From: Delphinapterus leucas
Taxonomy: Eukaryota > Chordata > Mammalia > Artiodactyla > Monodontidae
Direction of reading: 5' to 3'
Assembly: GCF_002288925.2 (NCBI RefSeq)
Contig: NW_022098000.1
Span: 17,740,889-17,804,888, forward strand
DNA length: 64,000 nt
Below are positions 24,901-36,900 of the stretch, piece after piece (the stretch's first letter is position 1; every line of letters begins with the position of its first letter). Under the pieces are notes generated by a model that was not told the origin of the DNA, made no database searches, and worked only from the letters and a program-made list of their open reading frames with translations. The translations under genes and the position numbers were made by a program.

Positions 24901-27900
24901 AGGCGTGGTCATGTGGTGGAACACCAGGATAACCCGATAAGCCAGCAGGAAGCCGAGCAGAAGCATCCAGAAGAACAAGGAGAGGTAGAAAAAGTGTGTA
25001 AAGAACACTGCAGCTGTGCAGACTCCAGACGGGTTCGCCGTGGTGCGCACGGAGGCAGCGACAATAAACCAGATGTCTGCGATCAGGAGGCACAGGGCTA
25101 TGTTCACCATGCAAATGTGACGCGTGTGCAAGGTTTGGCTTCTGTTGACCTGCTTCCAAAACAGAGCTTCGATGGTCAGGCATAAGACGAGACTTCCGAT
25201 GGAGACCCCCAGTCCCACAAAGGTGATCCATTTCACAACGGGAACAATGTCAGGGGGGACAGAGGGTGACATCAGCACGGAGAAGGAGGTCAGGTGAGTA
25301 CAGCGGCACGTCACCGAGTCTGGAGTTTCATTCACTAGGTGGCAGCCATTATCGTTCCACTGCGAATGGTTGAAATCCCAAAACACACAATGAGGCTGGC
25401 TCAGATTTGATTCTATCTTGGAAAAAGTCAGGAAAATTTCATTGATGGAGTAGTTTGGGATAACCATGGATATCACGGGCCCATTGACCTGAGCATTTCC
25501 ATTCTTGGCAGCAGGTAGAATGTTCCCCAGGGTCAAGGAGGTCATGCTGATGATAGTTTCTGGAAGGGGCTCCTGGAATTGGTGTGACCTAATTAATGCA
25601 TGGCCTCTGATGGGAATGGAGGGGTTTTTTAGGAACATTTCAGTCTGATAGTTGTAACCCAAATTGCTTTGATTTGAGGATGCTGGAATCCCTTTCCAGT
25701 TAATGAATTCTCGAGAAAATTCCAGAGGCAGAGCTGTCGAAGGGACCAGAACACTGATGTTTTCCAGTGACGCCAGGACCTGGGACCCGGCATTCTTTTC
25801 TCTCTGAAGTAACACTGTCCAGTTGGTTACCGAGGTAGAATTAAGGATGTGGTCAGATATACTGATGACATTCTGAAATACAAGGGTGAAAGTCAGTTTG
25901 GATTTTGAGTAAACAGATCAGAGGACTACGGGTGGATAGTCGTTAGTCTTAAGCTCAGGAAAATGGCCCAGAGAATTGGCTCAGTTGAGGACCACATTAA
26001 AACTCAGCAATGAAATTCAGCTCTGGGGCTCCACGCAGTGGAAGCATTGGGTTAAGAAAGGAGGGTCAGGGCTTCCCCGGTGGCGCAGTGGTTGAGAGTC
26101 CGCCTGCCGATGCAAGGGACACGGGTTCGTGCCCCAGTCCGGGAAGATCCCACATGCTGCGGAGCAGCTGGGCCCGTGAGCCATGGCCGCTGAGCCTGTG
26201 TGTCCGGAGCCTGTGCTCCGCAACGGGAGAGGCCACAATAGTGAGAGGCCCGAGTACCGCAAAAAAAAAAGAAAGAAAGAAATGAGGGTCAGCAGAATCA
26301 TGTCAGTTCCACGGTGATCACCCCCGGGAATTCATACTCCGGCTGGGGCTTCGGAGGAGAGGAGGAGAATCCTGCAATGGGTGCTGCAGTGTGCATTTTC
26401 TTCCTTCTGAGATGGCAAACGGGACTGCATGACTCCTCAGGCTGAGGGTCCAAGAGTGAAACGTTACTTGTAATTGCTTTCCCATATCATGTTTTTTTGC
26501 TAATATCAGAAGTTCTAAATTCATGTCATGAATGTTCAAATTTTAATTCATTTGTATTTATGACTTTTCTTTAATAGAGGAGAATATAAAGCAAAAATCC
26601 TTAAACACTGGACATGCAACAAGGAAGCATTGAATTGTTGTGGGTTTTAAGGGTCAGTCTCAGTTTGAGATTCCTTTTCAAGGAATTCCCTGGCAATTCA
26701 GTGGTTAGGATTCTGCGCTTTCACTGCTGAGGGCCCAGGGTCGATCCCTGGTTGGGGAACTAAGATCCCTCAAGCAGTAAGGCCAAACAAACAAACAAAA
26801 ACAATAGCAACAACAAAAACCAGGTTCCTTTTCCAAACGCACCTGAAAGGCAGCGTTTTCTCACCCAGGACCCTCACTCACTCTTACGGGTCTCGTTCCC
26901 AGGCATCTGCTGCGGGCGTCTATCCCTCTGGCTGAGTCTTACCCTAACTGAGCCCTCTGTGGCTTCTGGCCGGGATCCCATAGTGAGCTTCTCCTATTGC
27001 CCCAGCAACCTCTGCCTTCTTTTTGTTTGTGTTTGCTGCTCTGTTTTTGTCCTTTATTTTATTTTTAGCCTTTTTGTGTCATCTTGTTTTAGTTGGTCTC
27101 TTGTAAACAATGCATAGTCAGACTTTAAAAAAAAAACAAATCTGAGCATCTTTGATTCAGGGAGTTTAACTTATTCACACTTAATGTTATCTGTGATGTT
27201 ATGTTCATCTTATACAGTTAAGCAGGATTGTGTGATTATGTAACAATATACATTATATAACCCAATTTTGTAAAATATTATACGCTTTAACATATAAAAT
27301 GCACACATCCAAAGTGTTTGGAAGGATATTTATTTAACAAATATTTATTGAGTACCTGCTATGTGTCCCTTGTCCATTTTCTAGGCACTGAGGTGACACG
27401 TAAAATGTAAGCAGCGGCTATTCTAGGGTGACAAGATTACATATCACTTATTTTTCTTTTTGTTTCTTTGTATATCTTATAGTGAGCATGTCTCATTTGA
27501 GTAATTTTTAAAGTTAATTTTTAAATGTCCAAACTAAGTCATGAATTCCCCAGTCGCAAAAATGGAGCTCTTAAAATATACTAAATATGATATACTAAAG
27601 TCAGAGCTTATAGCCACGGGAAGGAACAACTGCCGACTCATATTAAATATTAAAAAGTTGGCACCTGTGTCATTCAGCGTCATTCAGGGCAGAGGCTCAC
27701 GCCTTCCCCTCAGCCAGCTGCTATCCAGGCAGTCTGCCTGGAGGCGGCTCCCTCTCACTTTGAACTCACATAATTGATCCCGGGGGTTGCTTAGACACTG
27801 CTGAGGAAGCAGTGAAGCTCACGTCAAGACTGTTCCATGGCTCTTTGGTCCTTTTCAACAGCACCCCATCAACTGGGGCTTCTGCCATTCCTCCTGCAAG

Positions 27901-30900
27901 ATTGAGCATTTAAAGTGAGCCATTCAAGCTCAGGTAGACCTTACCTCCATTGTCGAACTGGACACACTGAAGTGTCTTTCTAGGGACAGGGATGAGATAT
28001 TGCCCAGAATTGACACCACAGAAGCCAGATCCCCAGCTGTGGTTGATGGGTTTTGCTGAATGACCATTGAAAGATTCTGCACCAAGGATGACACGGTTGC
28101 CTCAGTGGCGTTGCTGGCAATCACACTGAAATTCTAGGAATAGAAATGGTTATGTTCTAGAAAACAATGAAATGCTTGTGTTTCATCAGACTTAAATCAG
28201 ATTTCATGGCCACGAATAACCAGCATTTGTATGGTGCATTATAACGTAGGATAATCATATAACAATGATAACAATGATATAATGGCTCTCATTCAGTGCT
28301 TTTTATTTTCCATACAGTGTGCTAAACGTTTTACTGGGGATTCAATGATTTCATCTTTACATTACCCTTTAAAGGAGGTACCATGATATTTTCATTTTAT
28401 GATTAAGGAAATTGAAACTTGAAGAGATTCACTAAGAAGCACTTTTATATAAATTGTTACCCTGATTATACAGAACCTGATGTTCAGTGAGATTCAGTGA
28501 CTTTCCGAACAGTACCCAGCTAGGAAGTGGAAAGGTAGGGTCTACCTGGCACTAAATCCTATGTTATATCCATTATACTATGCTGAGAAATCCCTATGGA
28601 GGATTTAGAGGGACATACGTGGATATTTTGCTACACTTGGTCACTGCATTTGGGGTTTTACTTCTTCCTTGAGGCTCCCGTCTGCTTCCACGACACTGAG
28701 CTAATTCGGAAGGCAGCCAAGAGGGATATTCCCTCTGTTCAAAGCACATCAACCCAGGATCCCAGATCCCCCCTGTTTTCCTTTTTACTCTTCTCAGCTG
28801 ACAGAGCTGTTTTCCGCCTAGGGCGCCTGGGATCTGACTGTCCTCACACCCTGGGGTGACCTAGTCCCAGCTACGATTCGTGTCCAGAAACTGGGCCAAA
28901 GAAGGCAAGAACAAGGATGAACCTCAGAAGACATCTGCTCCAATCTCCCTCCCCAGTTTACAGATGAGAAAACTGAGGTCCAGAAAGAGAGCAGTAAGCC
29001 TTCCACGGTCCCTTGGTGAATACTGTGGGGTTCTCTGCTTCCAAAGCAGGGTCTCTGGCTGGGACTGAAGTTCTGCTCGCTATGAACTATTTGCAGGATA
29101 GTGTCTGTGAGCTGGTCCTGGAGTTCCTCTTCCATGACTTGGGTTTTAAATCCTCACCATTTGCTTCCGTCTTTCTATCTACTACATCTTAAGTACTTGA
29201 ACCTTCCTAAGAGAGCATCATGTGAAGGTCATAGCACTGGACCGGAAATCAAGTGACCATGTTTCTAGTTCAACACTACTGCTACCAGAGGGACCACTAG
29301 CCCCTTAGTCTCCCCTTTTCTGATCTATAGAAGGAAGTTGGTGAGGCACATGGCCCTGGAGAGCCACTGAAGTTCTATCATTCTATATGGCTGACTCATT
29401 CCCTGCCCCGATTTCTGACAAACGTACTAAGGTTATAGCTTCTGACTTATACCTTCACTTGGATCTTTGATTCCCAGGCTTTCAGAGGCCATCTTCAGCT
29501 CTCTTCAGCATTGATTCACACCTCTGCAGCACCCTCCCCCCAAAACCACCCAATCTTACGTTTCTGAGGTTCTCGGCTGCTACCTAGACTCATTACTCAC
29601 GCCTACACTCCCTGGGTTTCCCAGGGTCTGATGTCACTGACTTCTGACCAATGAGACAAATTGATACATTTTACCTTCCACCCAGCCACGCTCACTGGGA
29701 GACACGCACTGTGAAACTCAAAACCAGGGCAAATCTGCAAGGTGGAAGTGCTTTTTTTACCTTCTTCAGTTCTTCCAGCTCGGAGAGCACACACGTCTCC
29801 CTGAGGACATGCCACCCAGAGGGTTGGCACCTGGCCGTGATGCTTCCGGAGTAGCCGCTGCTACAGGGAAGAGTATACGCATCATTCGTAGACCCAAATC
29901 CAAAGACTACGCTGTTACACTGGGCTGGGAAAGAATGGAAACGAAGAAGAAAGATGTCTCTGAATATTTTGACACTCTCTATAAACCATAAAGCAGTACT
30001 ATTTAAGTCACGTTTTCAGACAAAACCCAGGAGTAGGAGAAGTTTGTCTTTGATGCCCAGCTTCACCCCATCAACCCCTTTTCCCCTTTCCTGATGTCCT
30101 ACCCTCCCCAAGGCTGGCCCCCTTTCCCTCCAGGTGTCTGATCTATGCCAACAATCTGAATTTAATGGGCTATCAAATAGTTAAGTATTCGGTGAAAGTA
30201 AGACAGGGTGTGATCCCTCCCAGGAAATATTTTCACTCTTTAAGGGAATGCTAGAAAACCAGAAAATCTTCAAGACACTATGGGACAAAGCAGGCATGAC
30301 AGGGTTAAAAGATGGGCAGTTGCCATTTGGGGGTGACATGTCCTACTTTGTACCCCTTTAAAGGCTTCTCACATCGTGATCAGCCACTAGTTCCTCTTGC
30401 AGCTAGCCCTTCATAATATATTCTTACCACGTTGGGACTGCGAAGAGGAAGCCTTGAAAGGAAGAACCACAAGGGCTATGAATTTTGTTTCTTTTCCCCA
30501 CTGCTGTGTCTTAAGTGCCTAATCACTTTGGATACTTAGTAAATATTTGTTGAATAAATGTTGAAAGTGGCACAAAGCTTGGTAAGAGAGGTTTAAAACT
30601 GAATGTAAAGAATTTTTTAAACATCTGAAGAAAAGAAGTAGGGTGTGTGTGTCTATGTATATCTGTGTGTGTTTGTGTGTCTGGGTGTATGTGAATGACC
30701 TGGAAAAAATGCTTTCTCTCCTGGGTCCCTTGGATTATGATTTAGGAATTTCATCAGCCCCAGGGCTCTTCCAGCATGTATACCAGGAAACGATTGCTGA
30801 ATCATTTCCATCAGCGCCTGCAGTGAATCGGTCTTGTGTGACGTTTACACTAAGAACTGGAGGTCAGCTGACCCATGAGCAAGCGTCTGAAATAGTGGAG

Positions 30901-33900
30901 CTGAAATTGAGTTTCATCCTGGTCGGGAGGAGAAACAGCTGCTTGTTTCTACTAAAAGTCAGTCTTAGAACAATTCTGTTTCGGGAACATCTCCAATATA
31001 TAATGCAATCTACTAATTAGGCTCCCCTAATCTACTTCCCTACAGAGGACAGGAATCCAGTGTTACCTTTTCCGAACACTCTGAAAGAGTTGTCTTCTAG
31101 TGGAAACAGCTGATGCAGGCCCATCTTAGCCTTCTTAGCTGCCTGCCCAATGCCTGACAGCAGTTCAGATGTGTTGCTGGAACCAACAACTTCATACCCA
31201 GCAATGATGCTTCCATTTCTACAGTGATGACTTGGAAAGAAAAATGAGATCCATTCATTCAGTCACTCAAGGCTTATTCTGTGTGGGGATGGCATTGGGT
31301 CCGTGGGAATAGATCAAACAGATTTGGTCTTTGCCTTCTTGGAGCTTACATGCCAGTGGAGAAGGCAAGGCAAATAAGAAACAAATAACCACCAAATATA
31401 TATATATATATAATCATAATTATATATATATATAATTCCAAATTTTGTTAAGTGTTATGAGAGACAAGTTCAGGGATACAGTTACAGATGTAGAAAACAA
31501 ATTTATGGTTACCAGAGGGTAAGGTGGGGGGAGGGAGATTGGGATGGACATATACACACTCCTATATATAAAATAGATAACTAATAAGGACCTACTGTAC
31601 AGCACAGGGAACTCTACCTAATACTTTATAACGGCCTATATGGGGAAAGAATCTAAAAAAGGGTGGATATATGTATATGTATAACTGATTCACTTTGCTG
31701 TACACCTGAAACTAAGACAACATTGAAAATCAACAACACACCAATACAACTTTTAAAATAAAATAAAGTTTTCTTCCTGTAGATCTTTTTAAAAAAAGAA
31801 TATCAAGTAGACGTGAGGCCCACTTTAAATAAGACTGGTCAGGAAAGGCTTCTCTGTGCAGAGGATCTTTGAAGCTGAGACCTGAAGGATGAAAAGAAAC
31901 AGCCAGTGATGCAAAGAGAATTGGTACAGCGTGGCCGGCACCTGAGAAGGGCTGGAGGCAAGAAAATGCCTGTGAGTCTGACAAACTTCAAGGCTAACGT
32001 GACTAAAATTCAATGAGCAGGTGAGAGATGGATAGGAGATGACCCTCGAGGGGTACCCAGGAGCTAGATGGAACAGGGCCTTTGAGTCTGAATTTCATCT
32101 TTTATTAAAAGGTTTTATTCTTTTTGAAAAGGCATGGCATGATCAGATTTATAATTTAAGATCATCACTCTGGCTGCTGTGTAGAAAATAGGTGAAGGGA
32201 GGAAGCAGAGAAGCAGGAAAACTAGTTAGGAAGGAAAGGGTGGTGCCCTGAACGGATTGAGTAGCAGTGTGGGGGGGGGAGAAGTGAACTGGTCAGTTTC
32301 AGGTTGTATTTGAAGATAGAGCCAGAAGACTTGCTAAGGGAGCAGATTTTGGGTGTGGGAGAAAGAAACCAGGCAAGAACGACCCCAGGGAATTGAAAAA
32401 CAAATTGTAGTATATTCATACAATGGATTATTACTGGGCAATAAAAAGGAAGGAATCACTGATACTCAAAAAGCCAAGGATGAGTCTCAAAGGCCTTAGG
32501 CTGAGTGAAAGAAGCCAGGCCCCCCCAAAAAACTGTACACTACATGATTCCATTTAGGTAAAGTTCTAGCATAAGCAAAACCAGCCTGTGGTGATAGAAA
32601 TAAGATCAGTGGTTATTTCTGGTAGGGAGGTAGGAATGTGCATGAAGATTGGCTGGAAAGGGGCACAAGGGAACTTTGGGGATAATGGAAATGGTCTGTC
32701 TTGATAGGAGGTGGCATGTATTAGTATTTGTCAAAGCTAATAAAGCTATACAATTAAGTTTTGAGCATATCACTGTATGTCAATTATACTTCAATAATTA
32801 AGTATAATTTATTGGAAAATAAATTAAGACAGGATAGCTCTAAGATTTGGGTCTGTGCAATTAGAAGAACAGCATCTCTGGAAATGAGATGGGGAAGACA
32901 GTGGGAGAAGGAGATGAAAGCTTATGACGGGGGGCAGTTGGACATTTTGGACATGTTACGTTTGACATGCCTACTAGAAAATCACCTGGAGATATTAATA
33001 GCATTGGATATTGGAGTCCAGAGTTTGGGGGAGAGGCTGAGGTCAAGTAATAAATTTAGAACCCATCTGTATACAGATGGTATTTGAAGTTATGAAAGCA
33101 AGTGAGATAACATGGATTAATTTAATCCTGCAACTCCATGAGGGTTAGGGTTATTCTCATTTTATAGATAAGAGAACTGAGTCCTAAAGAAGTTGGGTCA
33201 AGTCATTAATTATTAATTGATGGATATGAACCTCTGGCTCTCTAAAGCTCAAATTCTTAATCACTACATTGAACTACATTGAACTCACAATAAATAAACC
33301 CAAATACCCTTTTATGCTGTGATGATCACAATGCCTTTTCATTGATACGGCCCTTCTATAGTGTTTGAAAAGTATTTTTCTATTATTTCATTTTATGTAA
33401 TGAGGTTAACTCAAATTCCACAGGTGTTAACAGTCCTGTTTGACAGATAAATAAATTGAGACTGTGGGAGACTAAGATTTACCTTAGATCATGTATGTAA
33501 AGAGTAAAACCAAAATAGTTGTATTTTATAGACTTATATCTACTTTTACTGTGATTTTGTCTACAAATTATTGGAGACAGTTTGTAAGATATATATATAT
33601 ATATGATGGAATATAAATTAGAAATATAAATAGAAAACCAGGACCAAGGAAAAGAAACATGTGAATATTGAATACAAAACTGTTGATTGAGTTTCAATGC
33701 TGTCTATGAATTCAATGATGGCAAACTCAAAAACATAAGTTAGATTAATTATATAGACCTTGATATAAGAAAAAAGAAGCAGTGTTTTTCCTAGCACTGA
33801 ATTTTAAAGAATATTATACATGTGAGCCTTTTTATAGGTACATGAGAGGGCTTAGAGGATAATGTCCAGGACAGTATATTTATAGCAAAAGCTACTGAAA

Positions 33901-36900
33901 ATTTCCTATAGCTATTCTTTAGCTGTGAAAAAAGTATATAAGAAGTTAAGTTCTCTGACCTCTAAGTCACTTCCTCTATCAAGCAGACTATAAATAGCTG
34001 GTAATCAATACACACACGGGTAACTAACCAAATAACTTTTGAATTAAAGTGTAAACAAAAGGGTAATTTACTAAATATCTCTTTATTTGCTGTAGACAAT
34101 GACTACTGGGCTTTGAACTATGGTGCATACATGATATCTACACAAAAATATAATATTTTACCCAAGGAGCCCCTTCTGGCCCCCAGTTATACAACATCAC
34201 ACCCTCTGTGTTAATGGAAGGAGAAAACGCATCCCTCCTCAACCCACAACCCTTGTCACCACCACTCGCCCCTTCCCATGCATGCACACCACGTCCTCCT
34301 GCTTCCTTCCAAGCCATGCGGGTTTCCAATTCTAGTTTCTGATCCATAGCTTCGAGAATGCCATTTAATATTTATATTCGCAAAGGCATTTAAATGAGAA
34401 TATAGGCTTTCTTCTTAAGATTTTTTAAAGCACCACAGACTTTTATTCAGTTTTAGTAAGAATCCTACTTCAAAAAGCAGTTGACTTATTTTCTGTCAAG
34501 GTCACTTGGAAAGAGCATGAGGCATCCTGCAGGACGGGTGCATGATTCCAGGGATGCCCTTCTAAGACGATTGTATTACTTACCGAAACTGGGTGACTTG
34601 AACTGACTCAAAACCTTGGATACTTTTGTATGCTTCTTTAAGCTTTACAAAGAGAGCAAAGAGCAATATGTTGATCTTTGTTCCCACACAAGAAAGACAT
34701 TTGAGCAAAAAATGGTCGCAGACAATAAATAACCAACGGAAGCACCAAGAAAAGGAAAGAGATATGGTGAGAGGTAGTTGCATGTTGTAGAAATACATTT
34801 AAAATGATAGCAGAAAATGTACACACACACGCCTCCGTACAAACATATAATTTAATTTTGAGGTTGCTAATAAAGAACGCAGAACCAACTGCTTAGACTA
34901 GAGGATGGGTCGGGTGCCAGATAATGTAATAAATTCACCCAAAATCTATTTTCTCCTTCCCCTAAATAAGCCATTGATTTCAATAGATGCTTAAACTGAA
35001 TCTGCCTGCGAAATGTTTGTGCATGTCTTCAGTTAGGACCACATCTAAACCACCATCCTAGGTAGAGGTAGTTTTATGTCACTTCATTATGAAGTCCAAA
35101 ATTTTGGTCAGTAACCCTCTTTAGCCTCTAACAAGAGAGGCTTCTTTAAGGAACAAATCCCAAATGTTAGCAATTGAGCTTAGATCATGAAAGCTTTCTT
35201 TTGACAAATAAAAATCAGAAAAGAATCAAGAAGGCTTGATTCACTTATCTTGTTATGAGAATAAGGTGTAACTTTGTGGCTGAAGACTTGCAAAGAATGA
35301 AGACAGTGGGAACTTTTATTCTCAAAATAGTGACATTACCTGCAGCCACAGATTCAATATCAGACCTGAGAATAAAGATCCTTAGTACTTAAAAAAAAAA
35401 AAGAAAAGAATCAAGATGGCTTGGTTAAATATTACCCTAACAAATGAGCAAAACTAAACACTAAAGAAATGGGAAGAAGTCAATTGCTTAACGCTCCTTG
35501 AAGGAAAATGTTCAAAGTACATCACTTGTGGGCAGAGTGATTAACTGCTATGTAATAACTCATTGAAAATGAAAAATTAAGAATATGTGTTAAATAAATA
35601 TGTTGAATTGGAAACACCTGAACTTACGTTTAGGCAATGATTTCTTTTGTAATAAGTAGAAGGTGCTTACTTGAATTTCAATTCCAGTGGTATATTTGGA
35701 GTATATAGCAGAAGATGAATCCAAAAGATCTTTTGTAAATCTTGCATTAATTTTGAAAGTACCCCAAACCTCTATGGAAAATAAAAAGAAATTTACAGAG
35801 ATAAAAATTACTCACTTGATATATTATAGCTTAAAATTACAGAAGTCTAATTCAGCCCATCTATTTGACACTGGTACTTCAACTCCTTTTTTTCTTTTTT
35901 TTGTCAATTTCTTTTTATGATGAATGTTCACCTAAAGTAATATAGGAAGCATCCATAAAACCAGAATTCTCTTTTGTGGATTTGGAACATAATGGGAAAG
36001 TGCGATAATCAAGATGACCTTATAAGCAGGTAAATGAGTAGCCACTCACATGTGGTTATAAAAGGCAGTCACTTATCCCAGTCTAGGCCCTGAGCTTAAA
36101 CATTGTCCCTATTTAAAAATTAAAAAAAAAAAAATCACTACTTGCTAACTCCAACTTACCCCTTGCTTACCCATCACTGGTGCTTTTCTCCTCTGGGACA
36201 GGTTATTCCCCACCTCTGGATGGACAAATCCTGTGTATCTTTCATTCAGGACTTAGTTAAATGTGCCTCTTTAGCAAGACCTTCCCTGGGCCCCAGATGA
36301 AAAGAGTCTTCCTCTCCTTTAAATTCTTACAGTACTTTATCCATACCTCCCTTCCAGCCTCTTCACCTACACATCTATCTGTGAACACACCTCATGAATG
36401 TGTGTCCCCACTCTACTTTGGGAATCGCCTTGTGAGTGTAATCCCTGTCTGATCCATCTTTGTATCCCCCAAAGATGGATCAGACTTGGACCACTTTTCA
36501 AAGTGTAGGCTTTCATCAAAATTTGTTGAAGAGATCACATTGTCTTCTTTTATGTGTTAACAGCCTGGCCTCCCCAGGTAGCTTGCTAATTGATCGACAG
36601 CAAGAGAAATGCCTCACGGTGACCTCCCAGAATTTGCCCCAGATCTGGGTATAAAGATGGTGTTTAATAAATACGTGTTACTTGAGGCGGGAAGGATTAG
36701 GAGTCTGGGATTAGCAGATGCAAACTATTATATACAGGATGGATAATCAACAGGTCCTACTGCATAGCACAGGGAACTGCATTCAACACCCTTTGATAAC
36801 CCATAATGGAAAAGAATATGCAAAAGGATAGATAGATAGATAGGTAGGTAGATAGATAGATGTATATAAAACTGAGTCACTTTTCTGTACAGCAGAAATG

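Larger units (their letters stand above)
25873..27944 (-). other. ADGRF1 intron after coding exon 9
   Basis: Holds two tRNA-derived SINEs (26070-26276 and 26685-26815), and a stretch at 27060-27250 resembling antisense old L1. The rest is unassigned. Confidence 0.8.
31250..32260 (-). repeat. L2, reverse, split by an L1
   Basis: catgccagtggagaaggcaa (left) and, after the L1 at 31460-31775, ctggtcaggaaaggcttctc, ctgagacctgaaggatgaaa and ggcatgatcagatttataat in order of a reverse L2. Confidence 0.78.
31219..34583 (-). other. ADGRF1 intron after coding exon 6 (longest, 3.4 kb)
   Basis: Carries an antisense L2 (31250-32260) split by a truncated plus-strand L1 (31460-31775), an older L1 3' end (32397-32805), a MIR (33100-33285) and a short TA run near 33590. 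No coding signal. Confidence 0.85.

Noticed and set aside
24806..25231. Other-frame open frames over ADGRF1 exon 10 (both strands)
   Set aside because: Shadows of the conserved 7TM coding exon.
28818..29135. 105-codon minus-strand frame inside an ADGRF1 intron
   Set aside because: Overlaps MIR-like sequence, and the ADGRF1 exons on either side join in phase without it.
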